Assembly: GCF_016756615.1 (NCBI RefSeq)
Contig: NZ_AP023262.1
Span: forward strand, 4,217,501 to 4,281,500
DNA length: 64,000 nt
Direction of reading: 5' to 3'
Origin: Mesorhizobium sp. L-8-3
GTDB lineage: Bacteria > Pseudomonadota > Alphaproteobacteria > Rhizobiales > Rhizobiaceae
The stretch's first letter is position 1. Every line of letters begins with the position of its first letter. Shown here piece by piece: positions 17,368 through 26,284 of the stretch. The notes below the pieces were generated by a model, which made no database searches, had not been told where the DNA came from, and was given only the letters and a program-made list of their open reading frames with translations. A program made the position numbers and the translations under genes.

Positions 17368-20300
17368 GTGCTGGCACGGCTTTTTGTGCTCGTCGGTGGA
17401 TTGATCGTGCTGGCGCTGACAGCGGCGCTGGTGGGGCCGTATCTCATCGACTGGACGTCGTACCGGTCGAGCTTCGAGCGTGAGGCGAGCGCGATCCTCG
17501 GCCGCAAGGTAACGGTCGAAGGTGCGGCCAAGGCTCGCCTGCTGCCGTTTCCGTCGGTGACCTTTTCCGATGTGTCGGTAGCCGGGGGGCCCGACGGCAC
17601 GCCCGCCATGACGGTCGAGACCTTCTCCATGGATGCCGAACTCGCCCCCTTGATGCGCGGCGAGTTCCTGATCTTCGACATGCGCCTGGTGCGGCCAAAG
17701 GCCACCATCGGCATCGGCGCCGACGGCGTCGTCGACTGGGCGATGCGGCCGTCCTCGCCCTTCGATCCCGGGCAGATCGCGGTGGAGAAGCTGACTGTCA
17801 CCGAGGGCGAAGTAACGCTCCGGCATGCGGCCGGCGGCCGCGACCATGTGCTGTCCGACATCAACACCGTCATCTCGGCCCGATCGCTTGCCGGCCCATG
17901 GCGGGCCGCAGGCTCGCTGCGGCTCGACGGCATGGAGACGAGAGTTGAGATCTCCACGGGCAAGCTCTATGAGACCAGGGCCATGCGCCTGCGCGTCCGC
18001 GCCGATCCGGCCATCTATCCGCTGGCGGTGGAGATGGACGGCGACGTCAGGCTGGAGGATGGCGCGGCTCTTTATGCCGGCGCCTTCAAGGTCGATGCCA
18101 AGGTCGATTCACGTGGCGACGCCGCGACGACGCAATTACGCGGCACGGATGGCGCGAGCTTCAAACAGCAGGAGACATCGGGGCGCGAGCCGCCGCCTTA
18201 CCGGCTGAGCGGCAAATTCGCAGTCGACCATCAGCGGCTGGATGTCGAGCAGTTCCGATTCGAGACCGGCCCGCTGGACAATCCCTATACGGCGGATGGA
18301 ACCGGTCTGGTCGATCTCGGCACCGCGCCGCATTTCGAGATCGAGGCGCATGGCGCGCAGGTCCGCTTCGACGAAACGGTCGCCGAGCCCGGCAAGGCGA
18401 GCGGCGCCACGCTGGCGACGCGACTGGCCGGATTGGAGCGCATGCTGGCGGGCCTGCCGAGGCCGGGCATTCCGGGCACGGTGGACTTGGCGCTGCCGGC
18501 GGTCGTGGCGGGCGATACGACAGTCCGCGATGTGAGGATCGCGGCCGAACCGGCTTCCGAGGGCTGGAACATCAAGGCACTGTCGGCCGCGCTTCCGGGC
18601 CGCACGACGCTGGAGGCCAGCGGGCTCCTGCGCACGCCGAAGGATTTCGGCTTCCAGGGCTCGCTGCTGCTCGCCGTCGGTCAGCCCTCGGGCTTCGCCG
18701 CCTGGCTGTCGCGCGACGTCGACGAGGCGATCCGCCGCCTGCCGGCGGCAGGCTTCAAGGCGAGCGTCGATCTCACCCGCGAACGACAGGCTTTCCACGA
18801 CCTCGAGCTCATCCTCGGCAAGGCCAGGTTTCGCGGCGAGGTCGACAGCCGGCAGCCTCAGGATGCCGAGCCGTCGATGGCGCTGAAGCTCGAAGGAGAC
18901 GCGCTCGACATAGACGGCATGACCGCCTTCGCCTCGCTGTTCGTCAGCGGCAGGGGCCTGACCGAACTCGCCGCGCGCAATCTCGACCTGGCGATCAGGG
19001 CCGGCCCAGTCTCCGCCGGTGGATTGACGGCAGAGACGGTGGATGCCGCACTGCGCCTGCGCGGCGAGCAGCTCGAGATCGACAGGCTGTCGATCGGCGG
19101 GCTGGAGGGTTCCACGGTAAGCGCCACCGGTACGCTGCGGGATATCGCGAGCAATCCTTCCGGCCGGCTCGACGCGTCGATCGTCGCCGTAGACCTCACG
19201 CCGCTCTTGAAGCTCGTCTCGGGCCAGTATCCCGGCAATCTCCTGTTCTCCGCTCTGGCCGAGCGCGCGGCCGCCTATCCTGGGCTGTTGGAGGATGCGC
19301 AGATCGACCTTGTGGGAACCGCCGCGCCCAATGGCGACGGGACTTCAGGCTTCGCCGTCAGCGCCAACGGAGATGCCGGCGGCAGCACGTTTTCCCTCGC
19401 CGCTTCGGGGATGCTCGCCGGCGGCACGGCGCTCGACATCGACCCGGCCGCTCCGCTGTCGATCTCCTTCTCGGCCAGGAACGACAATGCGGAAGCCCTG
19501 ATGGCGCTCCACGGCCTGCCCGTATTGCCGCTCGGCGCCGTCGGCGGCGGCGATGCCACGTTGACCGCCAAGGGTACGCTGGAGAAAGGACTGGAGACGT
19601 CTTTCGATTTCACGGCCACGGATATGACTGCCGCCTTCAACGGCAGTCTGCGCATGGCCGAGGGCCAGATGAAGGGGGAGGGCGACGTCACACTGGAGGC
19701 CACCGATATCGAGCCCTGGCTGATGACGAGCGGCATGATGCTGCCCGGCATGGGGCTGGGCCTGCCCGTCGAACTGGCCGCGAAGGCGTCCTTCGGCGAC
19801 GGCACCTTGCGCATGTCCGGCCTGAGCGGGACGGTAGGCGGCGGCCGGCTTTCCGGCGATGTCGCCGCGGCCGTCAGGGATGGCGTTCCACATCTCACCG
19901 GCACTGTGTCCGCCGAGGCGCTCGACCTGTGGCCGGCTGTGGCGACGGTGCTCGGCGAGGCGTCCATCCAGGGCGCCGGCGGCGCCTGGCCCGACGTGGC
20001 GTTCCGCAACAAGGTGGCGACGCCCTTCACCGCCGAGCTCGATATCAAGGCCGGGTCGGTCTCGGCCGGAATGTTCGGCACGGCCGCGGATGTATCGGCC
20101 ACGGCACGGCTCGACATGGAAGGCCTGCATATCTCCAATCTCGACGCCAAGGCCTATGGCGGCGTGCTCAGCGGCCTTGGCGAACTGAAGAACAATGACG
20201 GCACCGCCCTGTTTTCGGGGCAGATGAAGCTGACCGGCGCGGATCTCGCCGCGCTGCTCGACGGCAGTGGCCTTGCCGGCAAAGGTGATGTCACAGCCAC

Positions 20301-21264
20301 CTTGTCGGCGAGCGGCAAGTCCGTCGAGGCCATGGTCGCGGCGCTCTCCGGTTCGGGCACCGTGACGTTCGGCGGCACGACCGTTCCGGGCGTCAATCCT
20401 AATGCGTTTGCGGCTCTCATCCGCGCGGCCGACGCGGTCGGCCGCGAAATCGGCGCGACCGACATCGCCGCCTTCGCGCCTGATATCGTTGGAGACGGCA
20501 CCTTCCAGGCGGACGGCGGTGAGATCGCCTTCACCGTGGCCAGCGGTATCCTGCGGGCGCCGCCATTGACGCTCGCCGGGCAGGGCGTGTCCCTCACGGC
20601 AGAGCTCAAGGCCGACGCCAATACCGGTACCGTTTCGGCGACGGGGCAGATCGCCTATGCGCCGGGGGATGAGGCCCTGGCGGGATCCGAGCCGGTCGTC
20701 GGCTATGCGATCGAAGGGCCCCTCCAGACAGCGCAAGGGCGCCTGGATCTGACCCCCCTCACACAGTTCCTGACGCAGCGCGCGCTGGAGATCGAGCAGG
20801 CCCGCGTCGAGGCCATGCAAGCCCAGTTGCTCGAGCGCCAGAGGCTGCGTCGGGAAGTCCGTTACTACGCCGCGCTACAGTCCGAGCGCGACCGTCTCGT
20901 CGAGGAAAAGCGGCGAGCGGAGGAAGAGGCACGCAAGCGGGCCGAGGAGGAGGCGCGCCGGAAGGCGGAGGAAGAGGCCCGCCGGAAGGCGGAAGCGGAA
21001 GCCAGGGCAAGAGCGGACGCCGAGGCGAAGGCTGCGGCCGAAGCCAAGGCCCGCGCCGATGAAGCCGCGCGCCAGAAGGCCTTCGAGGAAAGGGCCGCGG
21101 AGGCCATAAGGATGGCCGAGCAGGAGCGGGCGCAGCACGAGGCCGAGGCGAAAAAGCCGGAGATCGAGCGGGCACCCCTGCCGGCTATCGAGGGCGGCGG
21201 GGCCGGTCGTATCAACCCGTCCTCGATCGACGATTTCCTGCGCTCGCTGCAGGGCCCGGAATGA
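17368..21264 (+). CDS. AsmA-family envelope protein, 1298 aa
   Basis: One N-terminal membrane helix (LFVLVGGLIVLALTAALVGPYLI) is followed by ~1150 residues of AsmA/DUF3971-type beta-rich repeats. LGRKVTVEGAAKARLLPFPSVTF is the diagnostic AsmA N-terminal segment and the AsmA-2 part lies near 850-1150. The C-terminus is a long charged coiled coil of EEARRKAEEE-type repeats (~1185-1265) ending in SSIDDFLRSLQGPE. AsmA-like proteins bridge inner and outer membrane and move phospholipid. I prefer GTG 17368 because homologues begin there; GTG 17344 is an in-frame alternative. It is monocistronic, with palindromic elements on both sides. Confidence 0.88.
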   Translation: MLARLFVLVGGLIVLALTAALVGPYLIDWTSYRSSFEREASAILGRKVTVEGAAKARLLPFPSVTFSDVSVAGGPDGTPAMTVETFSMDAELAPLMRGEFLIFDMRLVRPKATIGIGADGVVDWAMRPSSPFDPGQIAVEKLTVTEGEVTLRHAAGGRDHVLSDINTVISARSLAGPWRAAGSLRLDGMETRVEISTGKLYETRAMRLRVRADPAIYPLAVEMDGDVRLEDGAALYAGAFKVDAKVDSRGDAATTQLRGTDGASFKQQETSGREPPPYRLSGKFAVDHQRLDVEQFRFETGPLDNPYTADGTGLVDLGTAPHFEIEAHGAQVRFDETVAEPGKASGATLATRLAGLERMLAGLPRPGIPGTVDLALPAVVAGDTTVRDVRIAAEPASEGWNIKALSAALPGRTTLEASGLLRTPKDFGFQGSLLLAVGQPSGFAAWLSRDVDEAIRRLPAAGFKASVDLTRERQAFHDLELILGKARFRGEVDSRQPQDAEPSMALKLEGDALDIDGMTAFASLFVSGRGLTELAARNLDLAIRAGPVSAGGLTAETVDAALRLRGEQLEIDRLSIGGLEGSTVSATGTLRDIASNPSGRLDASIVAVDLTPLLKLVSGQYPGNLLFSALAERAAAYPGLLEDAQIDLVGTAAPNGDGTSGFAVSANGDAGGSTFSLAASGMLAGGTALDIDPAAPLSISFSARNDNAEALMALHGLPVLPLGAVGGGDATLTAKGTLEKGLETSFDFTATDMTAAFNGSLRMAEGQMKGEGDVTLEATDIEPWLMTSGMMLPGMGLGLPVELAAKASFGDGTLRMSGLSGTVGGGRLSGDVAAAVRDGVPHLTGTVSAEALDLWPAVATVLGEASIQGAGGAWPDVAFRNKVATPFTAELDIKAGSVSAGMFGTAADVSATARLDMEGLHISNLDAKAYGGVLSGLGELKNNDGTALFSGQMKLTGADLAALLDGSGLAGKGDVTATLSASGKSVEAMVAALSGSGTVTFGGTTVPGVNPNAFAALIRAADAVGREIGATDIAAFAPDIVGDGTFQADGGEIAFTVASGILRAPPLTLAGQGVSLTAELKADANTGTVSATGQIAYAPGDEALAGSEPVVGYAIEGPLQTAQGRLDLTPLTQFLTQRALEIEQARVEAMQAQLLERQRLRREVRYYAALQSERDRLVEEKRRAEEEARKRAEEEARRKAEEEARRKAEAEARARADAEAKAAAEAKARADEAARQKAFEERAAEAIRMAEQERAQHEAEAKKPEIERAPLPAIEGGGAGRINPSSIDDFLRSLQGPE

Positions 21265-21319
21265 TAGGCCCTTCCTGCGATCGATGCGCCGCCCCTGCCA
21301 TGAAAGTAGCGCCGAAATC

Positions 21320-21750
21320 TGTTTTGCTTCAGTCGGATAAGGGATTCGGCAACGCCGCGAAATGCCCCTCATCCGACCTCGCTTCGCGAGGCCACCTTCT
21401 CCCACAAGGGGAGAAGGCAAGGCTTGCAGGAGCGCTCCGGCCAATCGTCGACGTTGACGATTTGCAGAGCCGACAAAGCCAGGCTCCGACCTTCTCCCCT
21501 TGTGGGAGAAGGTGGCCTCGCGAAGCGAGGTCGGATGAGGGGTCACCCGGGTGCAAGGGCCACAAGGCACGGGCAAGCAGGCGACCCGGTGGCCGTAAGC
21601 AACGTCTTGGCCCGCAGGGAATATGTGCATGCCGTAGCCGTTTACGGGGAGAAGGTGGCGGTCCACCCTCCGCAGCTGCTGCGGAGGACGGGCAGGCGGA
21701 TGAGGGGCGGTTCGCGCGTGGCCGAACCCCTTATCCAACTGCAATCAAAA
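21320..21750. repeat. nested inverted-repeat element with 53-bp perfect arms
   Basis: Arm 21365-21417 and arm 21490-21542 are perfect 53-bp inverted copies around a 72-bp spacer; the arm itself contains the palindrome CCTCGCTTCGCGAGG. Outside them, GCTTCAGTCGGATAAGGGATTC (~21325-21346) is inverted as GAACCCCTTATCCAACTGCAATC (~21721-21743). A partial third arm (GGGGAGAAGGTGG...GCGGATGAGGGG, 21648-21708) lies between. It fills the gap between the AsmA and RHH genes with no real coding frame. Confidence 0.75.
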
Positions 21751-21788
21751 GGCTTTCCGACCGGCGAGGCGGCTGTCGGCGAGTGAGA

Positions 21789-22007
21789 TCACTTCGCGCG
21801 TTTCGCCCATTCCAGGACGTGGATGCGCAGCATCGAGGACAGATTGGCGTCGCGGGGGCGGGCGGCGTCGACCTCGGCGACGAGGGCGGCCAGCGTCACG
21901 CCCCGTTCGGCGGCGATGGAAACGAGGTCCTCATGGAAGGGCCGTTCGAGCGAATAGCTCGTGCGATGGCCGCGGATCGTCACCGAGCGCTTCTTGACGA
22001 GGTTCAT
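21789..22007 (-). CDS. ribbon-helix-helix domain protein
   Basis: This 72-aa protein is of the short RHH family beginning KKRSVTIRGHRTSYSLERPFHEDL, found throughout Hyphomicrobiales next to DUF4169 and sspB genes. It has the beta strand and two helices of a small DNA-binding fold. It starts 10 nt after the DUF4169 stop and is the last gene of the sspB operon. Its target is unknown. Confidence 0.85.
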   Translation of the reverse strand: MNLVKKRSVTIRGHRTSYSLERPFHEDLVSIAAERGVTLAALVAEVDAARPRDANLSSMLRIHVLEWAKRAK

Positions 22008-22017
22008 GCGGCGTCAC

Positions 22018-22215
22018 TCACCCGTGCGTGTCTTCGTCCTTGCGCGCGAGACGATGACCGTCGAGGAAAGCGGACGATCTCCCGGCTTCCGTTTCGGACC
22101 GCAGCTTCTCGGCTTTCGAGCGTCCATGCAGCTGACGGTTCTGTTGCGCGAGCCGTTCCTTCTCGTCGCGCGTCTTCCTCTTGCGCGCCATGCGAAGATT
22201 GACGATCTCGGCCAT
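22018..22215 (-). CDS. DUF4169 family protein
   Basis: This 65-aa basic helical protein starts with MAEIVNLRMARKRKTRDEKE and ends near LDGHRL, the hallmark of DUF4169. It lies 9 nt after sspB and 10 nt before the RHH gene. The function is not known; the conserved linkage suggests a link with SspB-mediated proteolysis, but that is inference. Confidence 0.88.
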   Translation of the reverse strand: MAEIVNLRMARKRKTRDEKERLAQQNRQLHGRSKAEKLRSETEAGRSSAFLDGHRLARKDEDTHG

Positions 22216-22224
22216 CGGGGCCCG

Positions 22225-22776
22225 CTACTTCTTCCGGAAAGCGTCGAGCGAGACGACGTCGGCACCCTTGGTCGCCGTGTCAGCCGGCTCTTTTTCGGCC
22301 TGCTTGCTGTCGTCTTTCCTGCGCTGCTCGCCCTTCTTCGAGGTCGACGCCGGAGCCTTGGCCGGTTCGGATTTCTTCAGCGCCGCCGGCGGCTCGGTTG
22401 GGGCCTCGGCAACGGCCTCCGGCTTGACGTCGAATTCGAGTTCGAAGTTCACGGAAGGATCGTAGAAGCCGCGCACCGCCGAGAAGGGAATCTCCAGCTT
22501 CTCCGGAATGTCGGAGAAGGACAGGCCGACTTCGAAGCCCGTGTCGGTGACCTTCAGGTCCCAGTACTGGAACTGGAGCACAATGGTCATCTGCTCTGGG
22601 TAGCGTTCGCGCAGGCGCGTCGAGATGCGCACGCCGGGAGCGCCGGTCAGAAAGGTGATGAAGAAATGATGGTTGCCGGGGAGGCCGGTACGCGCCACTT
22701 CGGCCAGAACCTTGCGCATGACGCCGCGCAGAGCCTCCTGGGCGAGAATGTCGTAGCGGATGTGGTCTTCGGCCAT
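22225..22776 (-). CDS. sspB: SspB-like ClpXP adaptor (alphaproteobacterial type)
   Basis: A 183-aa protein. The folded part (~1-120) has IRYDILAQEALRGVMRKVL and HHFFITFLTGAPGVRIS typical of SspB-alpha. A disordered Ala/Lys/Pro-rich linker leads to the C-terminal VVSLDAFRKK ClpX-docking motif. It delivers ssrA-tagged proteins to ClpXP. Its client, the ssrA tmRNA, is encoded 15 kb away in this window. It heads the sspB-DUF4169-RHH operon. A hydrophilic linker is normal for the family. Confidence 0.92.
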   Translation of the reverse strand: MAEDHIRYDILAQEALRGVMRKVLAEVARTGLPGNHHFFITFLTGAPGVRISTRLRERYPEQMTIVLQFQYWDLKVTDTGFEVGLSFSDIPEKLEIPFSAVRGFYDPSVNFELEFDVKPEAVAEAPTEPPAALKKSEPAKAPASTSKKGEQRRKDDSKQAEKEPADTATKGADVVSLDAFRKK

Positions 22777-23283
22777 GGGTGACCCGGTTTCCCTGAATCG
22801 AACAGCCTAGGTGTAATCAAGCGCAAGGCCGCCGTAAACCGGATATAGCGTGAGCTTTCTCGGAGGTAAGCCTCCAAGCACGCTTGCATGGCTTCGCCCA
22901 CGCTTCACATGGCTGGGCTCTTCCCTTGCCGCAGGCTTCTTGTCGGAAAACCGTGGGACAGTTTTCCGAAATCCGCTTGGCTGGCCGAAACAAGCATTGC
23001 GCCGTCAGGATCGACCCCGACCGGTTGCCTCACCACACCTGCGACCTTACCGGCTGGGTAGCGGGCAGTTCGTCATTTTCCCGAAAGAGACACGGAGCAC
23101 ACCAGCAGGATTCTGAGCTAATTTCATCCGACTGGTTGGAAGATAGAGTAAGCGCATGCGACAGGCTGGCACATTGTCGACAGCGGGCCCCGACAGGGTG
23201 GTGTTCATGTCCTTGTCATCGTCTATCCGACCGAAGCCAAAACTGAAGAAGTCCGGACCAAAGAGTTCAGGAGACCGTGTGCA
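22777..23283. other. 507-bp gap upstream of sspB; several hairpins, no gene
   Basis: No convincing coding frame. The hairpin CGGAAAAC-N9-GTTTTCCG at about 22943-22968 is perfect, and CGGAGGTAAGCCTCC at 22861-22875 is a short stem-loop. I compared it with tRNA, RNase P RNA and SRP RNA signatures by eye and saw none. It might hold an unknown small RNA. Confidence 0.4.
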
Positions 23284-23607
23284 ATGTTGGCGACCATGCC
23301 GGGGCTAGCGGGCGGTATTCTGCTGGTCATCGAATTCCTTTGCGGCGCTGCCGCCGGAATCGCGCTGGGCCGTCGGGTCCGCGGCTTCAGCTGGGGCTGG
23401 GTGGCCGATGGTGCGATCGGCGGCATTGGCGGCCTGCTCTTTGTGTGGCCTTCCCCGCGCATTCCCGGCGTCGGGCGCCTCATCGGCCACCCTGCAAACG
23501 GGTTGACGCCCGCTGTGCTGATCGGAGCCGGAGTGGCCGGATTTTTCGGAGGCCTTTTCCTGATCCTGCTGGCGGGTTTCGTCAAGGCCATCGTGAGAGG
23601 CCGATAG
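23284..23607 (+). CDS. small membrane protein (GlsB/YeaQ-like size)
   Basis: A 107-aa protein with three or four hydrophobic helices rich in glycine (GGILLVIEFLCGAAAGIALG, ADGAIGGIGGLLFVW, GAGVAGFFGGLFLILLAG). The Gly-rich pattern resembles, but does not clearly match, the GlsB/YeaQ/YmgE stress-membrane family. It lies 26 nt upstream of the Kazal lipoprotein gene and may be cotranscribed with it. Confidence 0.55.
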   Translation: MLATMPGLAGGILLVIEFLCGAAAGIALGRRVRGFSWGWVADGAIGGIGGLLFVWPSPRIPGVGRLIGHPANGLTPAVLIGAGVAGFFGGLFLILLAGFVKAIVRGR

Positions 23608-23633
23608 CAAACTCCGGGGGCAGGAGTGACGCA

Positions 23634-24014
23634 ATGCCGACCGGCGCATATTTGTTCCTCGCTCTCCTGGTCGTTGTCGCAGCAGCGACGGCATGTACGG
23701 TCGTCGTGGATCAGCGTCCGGTTCCTGCGCGTTCGCCGGTCTGCACACGTGAGTTCGCTCCGGTCTGTGCCCGGCGCGGCGGACAGCGGCGGACTTTCAC
23801 AAATGCCTGCCTGGCCCGGACGTCGGGCTTCGAGGTCGTGTATCGGGGACAGTGCCGTGCAGGCCCGCCGCCGATTGCCGGCCGCCCAGCCGCCTGTCCT
23901 CGCGAATTCGCGCCTGTCTGCGCGCGGCGCGCCAACCTTTCGCTCACTTTCGATAATGCGTGCCTGGCGAATGCGAGGGGGTTCCGTCCAATCCATCCAG
24001 GGCGCTGCCGCTGA
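23634..24014 (+). CDS. lipoprotein with two Kazal-like cysteine repeats
   Basis: A 126-aa protein. A hydrophobic signal ends in the lipobox-like AAATAC (~17-22), predicting lipidation and anchoring in the envelope. Two repeats follow, each C-x-REFAPVCARR...TF-N/D-NACLA...C (about 38-75 and 88-126), the Kazal/follistatin cysteine pattern with the PVC and NAC landmarks. Kazal domains inhibit serine proteases, which would suit defence against host or predator proteases. CAGGAG lies upstream of ATG 23634. Confidence 0.75.
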   Translation: MPTGAYLFLALLVVVAAATACTVVVDQRPVPARSPVCTREFAPVCARRGGQRRTFTNACLARTSGFEVVYRGQCRAGPPPIAGRPAACPREFAPVCARRANLSLTFDNACLANARGFRPIHPGRCR

Positions 24015-24533
24015 CCAACCCACCGGAAGATTGCCGCGACCGCAACGAGGACAGCGAGTCCAACCGGCACGGCACCGTCGACAATGTGGGCCCGCCCGTC
24101 CACGCAGACCAGGTCACCACCAGAACCGATAGCGCGGGGACGACCGCCATGGGGGTCAACGTGAGGCGCCTCGCCATGCCAGCCCTATCGACCAAACAGG
24201 GACGGCGCCGACACTCCCGACGGAATCTTGCGCTCCGCGACTTCAATTGTGTCGGGACGGCGAAGACCAGCAACAGAACCATGGCACAATTGACGGCGAG
24301 TTCTCGCTCGTGCCGGGCATCCGGCATAAGCAATTCGTTCGCAAGCGTCGGCAGCACCAGCGCCGGAAACTGCCAGCATCATTAAGAAATCGCTCATGCG
24401 AAGTGTTCGGATTTCAAGCTGTAGCAAGCCGTTCTGTTATTGACTGTAGCGACGCGAGGGCTTGAATATATCTGCCTATATTTTATAGAAACTAAGATGG
24501 ATGCGGGGGGCGACTCTGTCTTGCGAGGAGCAG
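24015..24533. other. gap with frame-broken hydrophobic segments on the minus strand
   Basis: No intact gene. On the minus strand hydrophobic pieces such as LAVNCAMVLLLVFAVPTQ (one frame) and VPVGLAVLVAVAAIFRW (another) follow each other in different frames, as in a decayed small membrane-protein gene. The 3' third is AT-richer and may hold the AraC promoter. Confidence 0.3.
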
Positions 24534-25700
24534 ATGTCGCTACGTGGGCTGTCGTCGAGCGGCAACGCCGCAGTGAAGGCTGACTCGGCCGGGGCGCTGT
24601 TCTCGGCCAAGGTGGACCCTGAGGCCAGGCGGGTAGCAAACCGGGTAACCATGCCGCCGGTTCCCAAGGCGCGTCCGGTGTCCGCCTTCGAATTCACGAC
24701 ACTGGACCTTCCTGCCGAGGAACGGTTCATGGCTTGGCGGGCCAGCTACGCACCTATGATTGATCTTGTTCAACCGGACGGTCTCGACGTCGCCTTTGCC
24801 GGGGACCAGTTGCTCTGGGACCTCGGCAGTCTGGCGTTCTCGCGTGTCAGGACTGATGCCTTGGGGTTCGCGAGCTTGGCGCGACGCGAACGTCGTGACC
24901 CGATCGATCATTGGGTGATCAGCCTGCTGCTGAAAGGCAGTTCAAGAACGATCACCCCTTTGCGAACATTCGACGGGCATCCCGGATCGCTTCAGATACA
25001 CCCGCTCGGCAAGGTTTTCGAAGGGCGTATCACCGACAGCGAAATGCTGCAGTTGCTCGTCCCGCGCGATTTCTTCCGCGGCATGACCCACCTGCTGGAA
25101 GCGGCCGAGTTCGCGGCACGCGACGACGCGATGGCCCGGCTTCTGGCCGGCTACATGGTCCAAATCGCCCGTTGCCTTCCGTCATTGGATGTTCGGGACG
25201 TGCCCAGGCTGATAACCGCGACGAGGGCGATGATCCTCGCCTGCACTGCACCGTCCGCCGATCATCTTGCTGAAGCTGACGACACGATCGCCAACGTGCT
25301 TCTCGACCGTGCGCGTCGCTTCGTGCAAGCCAACATGGTCTCTGGCGATCTCGACGTAGCCAGCGTGCAGCGCGAATTGGGCATATCCCGTTCGCGCCTT
25401 TATCGCCTGTTCGAACCCTATGGCGGGGTCGTGCACTATATCCAGCGCCGCCGGTTGCTCGACGCCCATGCTGCGCTTGCGGATCCCGGGGACACTCGGC
25501 GTATCCTCGATATTGCCGAGGAGCGCGGCTTCACGGACTCTGCAGAATTCAGCCGGGCTTTCAGGCGTGAGTTTGGGTACAGCCCCCGGGACGTGCGGGC
25601 GACCGGCAAGAGGAACCCGTCGAACGGATCCGCTTCCGATCTGGAGCGCGTTGCGCCAATCGACCGGCTGGGAGTTCTGTTGCGCCGGCTGCAAGCGTGA
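24534..25700 (+). CDS. AraC-family transcriptional regulator
   Basis: A 388-aa regulator. The N-terminal two thirds resemble the AraC_binding_2 ligand domain (with FTTLDLPAEERFMAWRASYAPM near the start), and the C-terminal ~100 residues hold two helix-turn-helices (SVQRELGISRSRLYRLFEPYGG and AEERGFTDSAEFSRAFRREFG). GAGGAG lies five bases before ATG 24534; ATG 24501 is in frame upstream but has no such site. It is monocistronic, upstream of the arginine genes on the same strand, and could control them, but nothing in the sequence proves it. Confidence 0.88.
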   Translation: MSLRGLSSSGNAAVKADSAGALFSAKVDPEARRVANRVTMPPVPKARPVSAFEFTTLDLPAEERFMAWRASYAPMIDLVQPDGLDVAFAGDQLLWDLGSLAFSRVRTDALGFASLARRERRDPIDHWVISLLLKGSSRTITPLRTFDGHPGSLQIHPLGKVFEGRITDSEMLQLLVPRDFFRGMTHLLEAAEFAARDDAMARLLAGYMVQIARCLPSLDVRDVPRLITATRAMILACTAPSADHLAEADDTIANVLLDRARRFVQANMVSGDLDVASVQRELGISRSRLYRLFEPYGGVVHYIQRRRLLDAHAALADPGDTRRILDIAEERGFTDSAEFSRAFRREFGYSPRDVRATGKRNPSNGSASDLERVAPIDRLGVLLRRLQA

Positions 25701-26013
25701 AGCTCGCAATGCCGACCCCCATGCGCTTGCTGTAAGCGCAGGTTCGGCACAGGGTGCACAACCTGTGCGGGTCGAGTTGCGGCATGGAAGGCGGTCCAGC
25801 GCCCGGCGCCAGAGGCGACTCGACCCCCAAATAGAGACGCAGCGCAAAGCGTCGGGATTCAGTGCTAATTTCTTTTCCCGAGCATCGGCATAAGGTGCCT
25901 CGGTGCGGCGGACTAAAACGGCAAGATCAAGCCATACGTCGCGAGGTAAGCTGTTGTCACGGAAGCCTTACTTCGTGGAGCTATGACATGATGACTCAAG
26001 CTGGGTCGGCGCG
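25701..26013. other. intergenic region between AraC gene and antiporter remnant
   Basis: No gene or hairpin recognised. No FNR/FixK-type box is present, unlike the intergenic regions after 40 kb. Confidence 0.4.
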
Positions 26014-26240
26014 ATGACGACCCAAAGCGAGCAGAAACATCTCCGTTTCTCGATGATGGTTGTCGGCTCCATGGCGGGCGCCGGCAAATTTGCACTACCC
26101 CATCGTTTCGGCCTCGCGATCGGCCGGTTCCGCTTCGCTATCGCCTGGTGCATCGCCAGCGGCGGCTTCTCCATGCTGAAGCGGGTCTTCCGGTTGCCTG
26201 CCGGGAAGCATCGCGACATCCAGCCCAGCATCTTGTCCCA
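26014..26240 (+). pseudogene. decayed N-terminal copy of the downstream amino-acid antiporter
   Basis: The frame encodes MVVGSMAGAGKFALPHRF...IAWCIASGGFSMLKRVF, which lines up with the true antiporter's MVVGSMVGAGVFQLPARF...IAWAIAGTGMLALAFVF at the same spacing, then runs out of similarity around the equivalent of residue 80. Only the first helices remain, with charged residues inside a helix, and no continuation follows. It appears to be the debris of a duplication or of an older arcD-like gene. Confidence 0.65.
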
Positions 26241-26284
26241 ACTGTATTCGTGCCTGGGAAATCCAACATTGGGAGAACCGATCG

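Noticed and set aside
20885-21170. Tandem repeat in DNA
   Set aside because: The repeats are the EEARRKAEEE codons of the AsmA coiled coil, not an independent DNA repeat.
21365-21542. CRISPR-like repeats
   Set aside because: The two copies are inverted, not direct, with a single spacer and no cas genes.
22860-23100. Possible structured RNA (6S, SRP or RNase P RNA)
   Set aside because: Hairpins exist, but no signature of any of these RNAs was found by eye; left as an unexplained gap.
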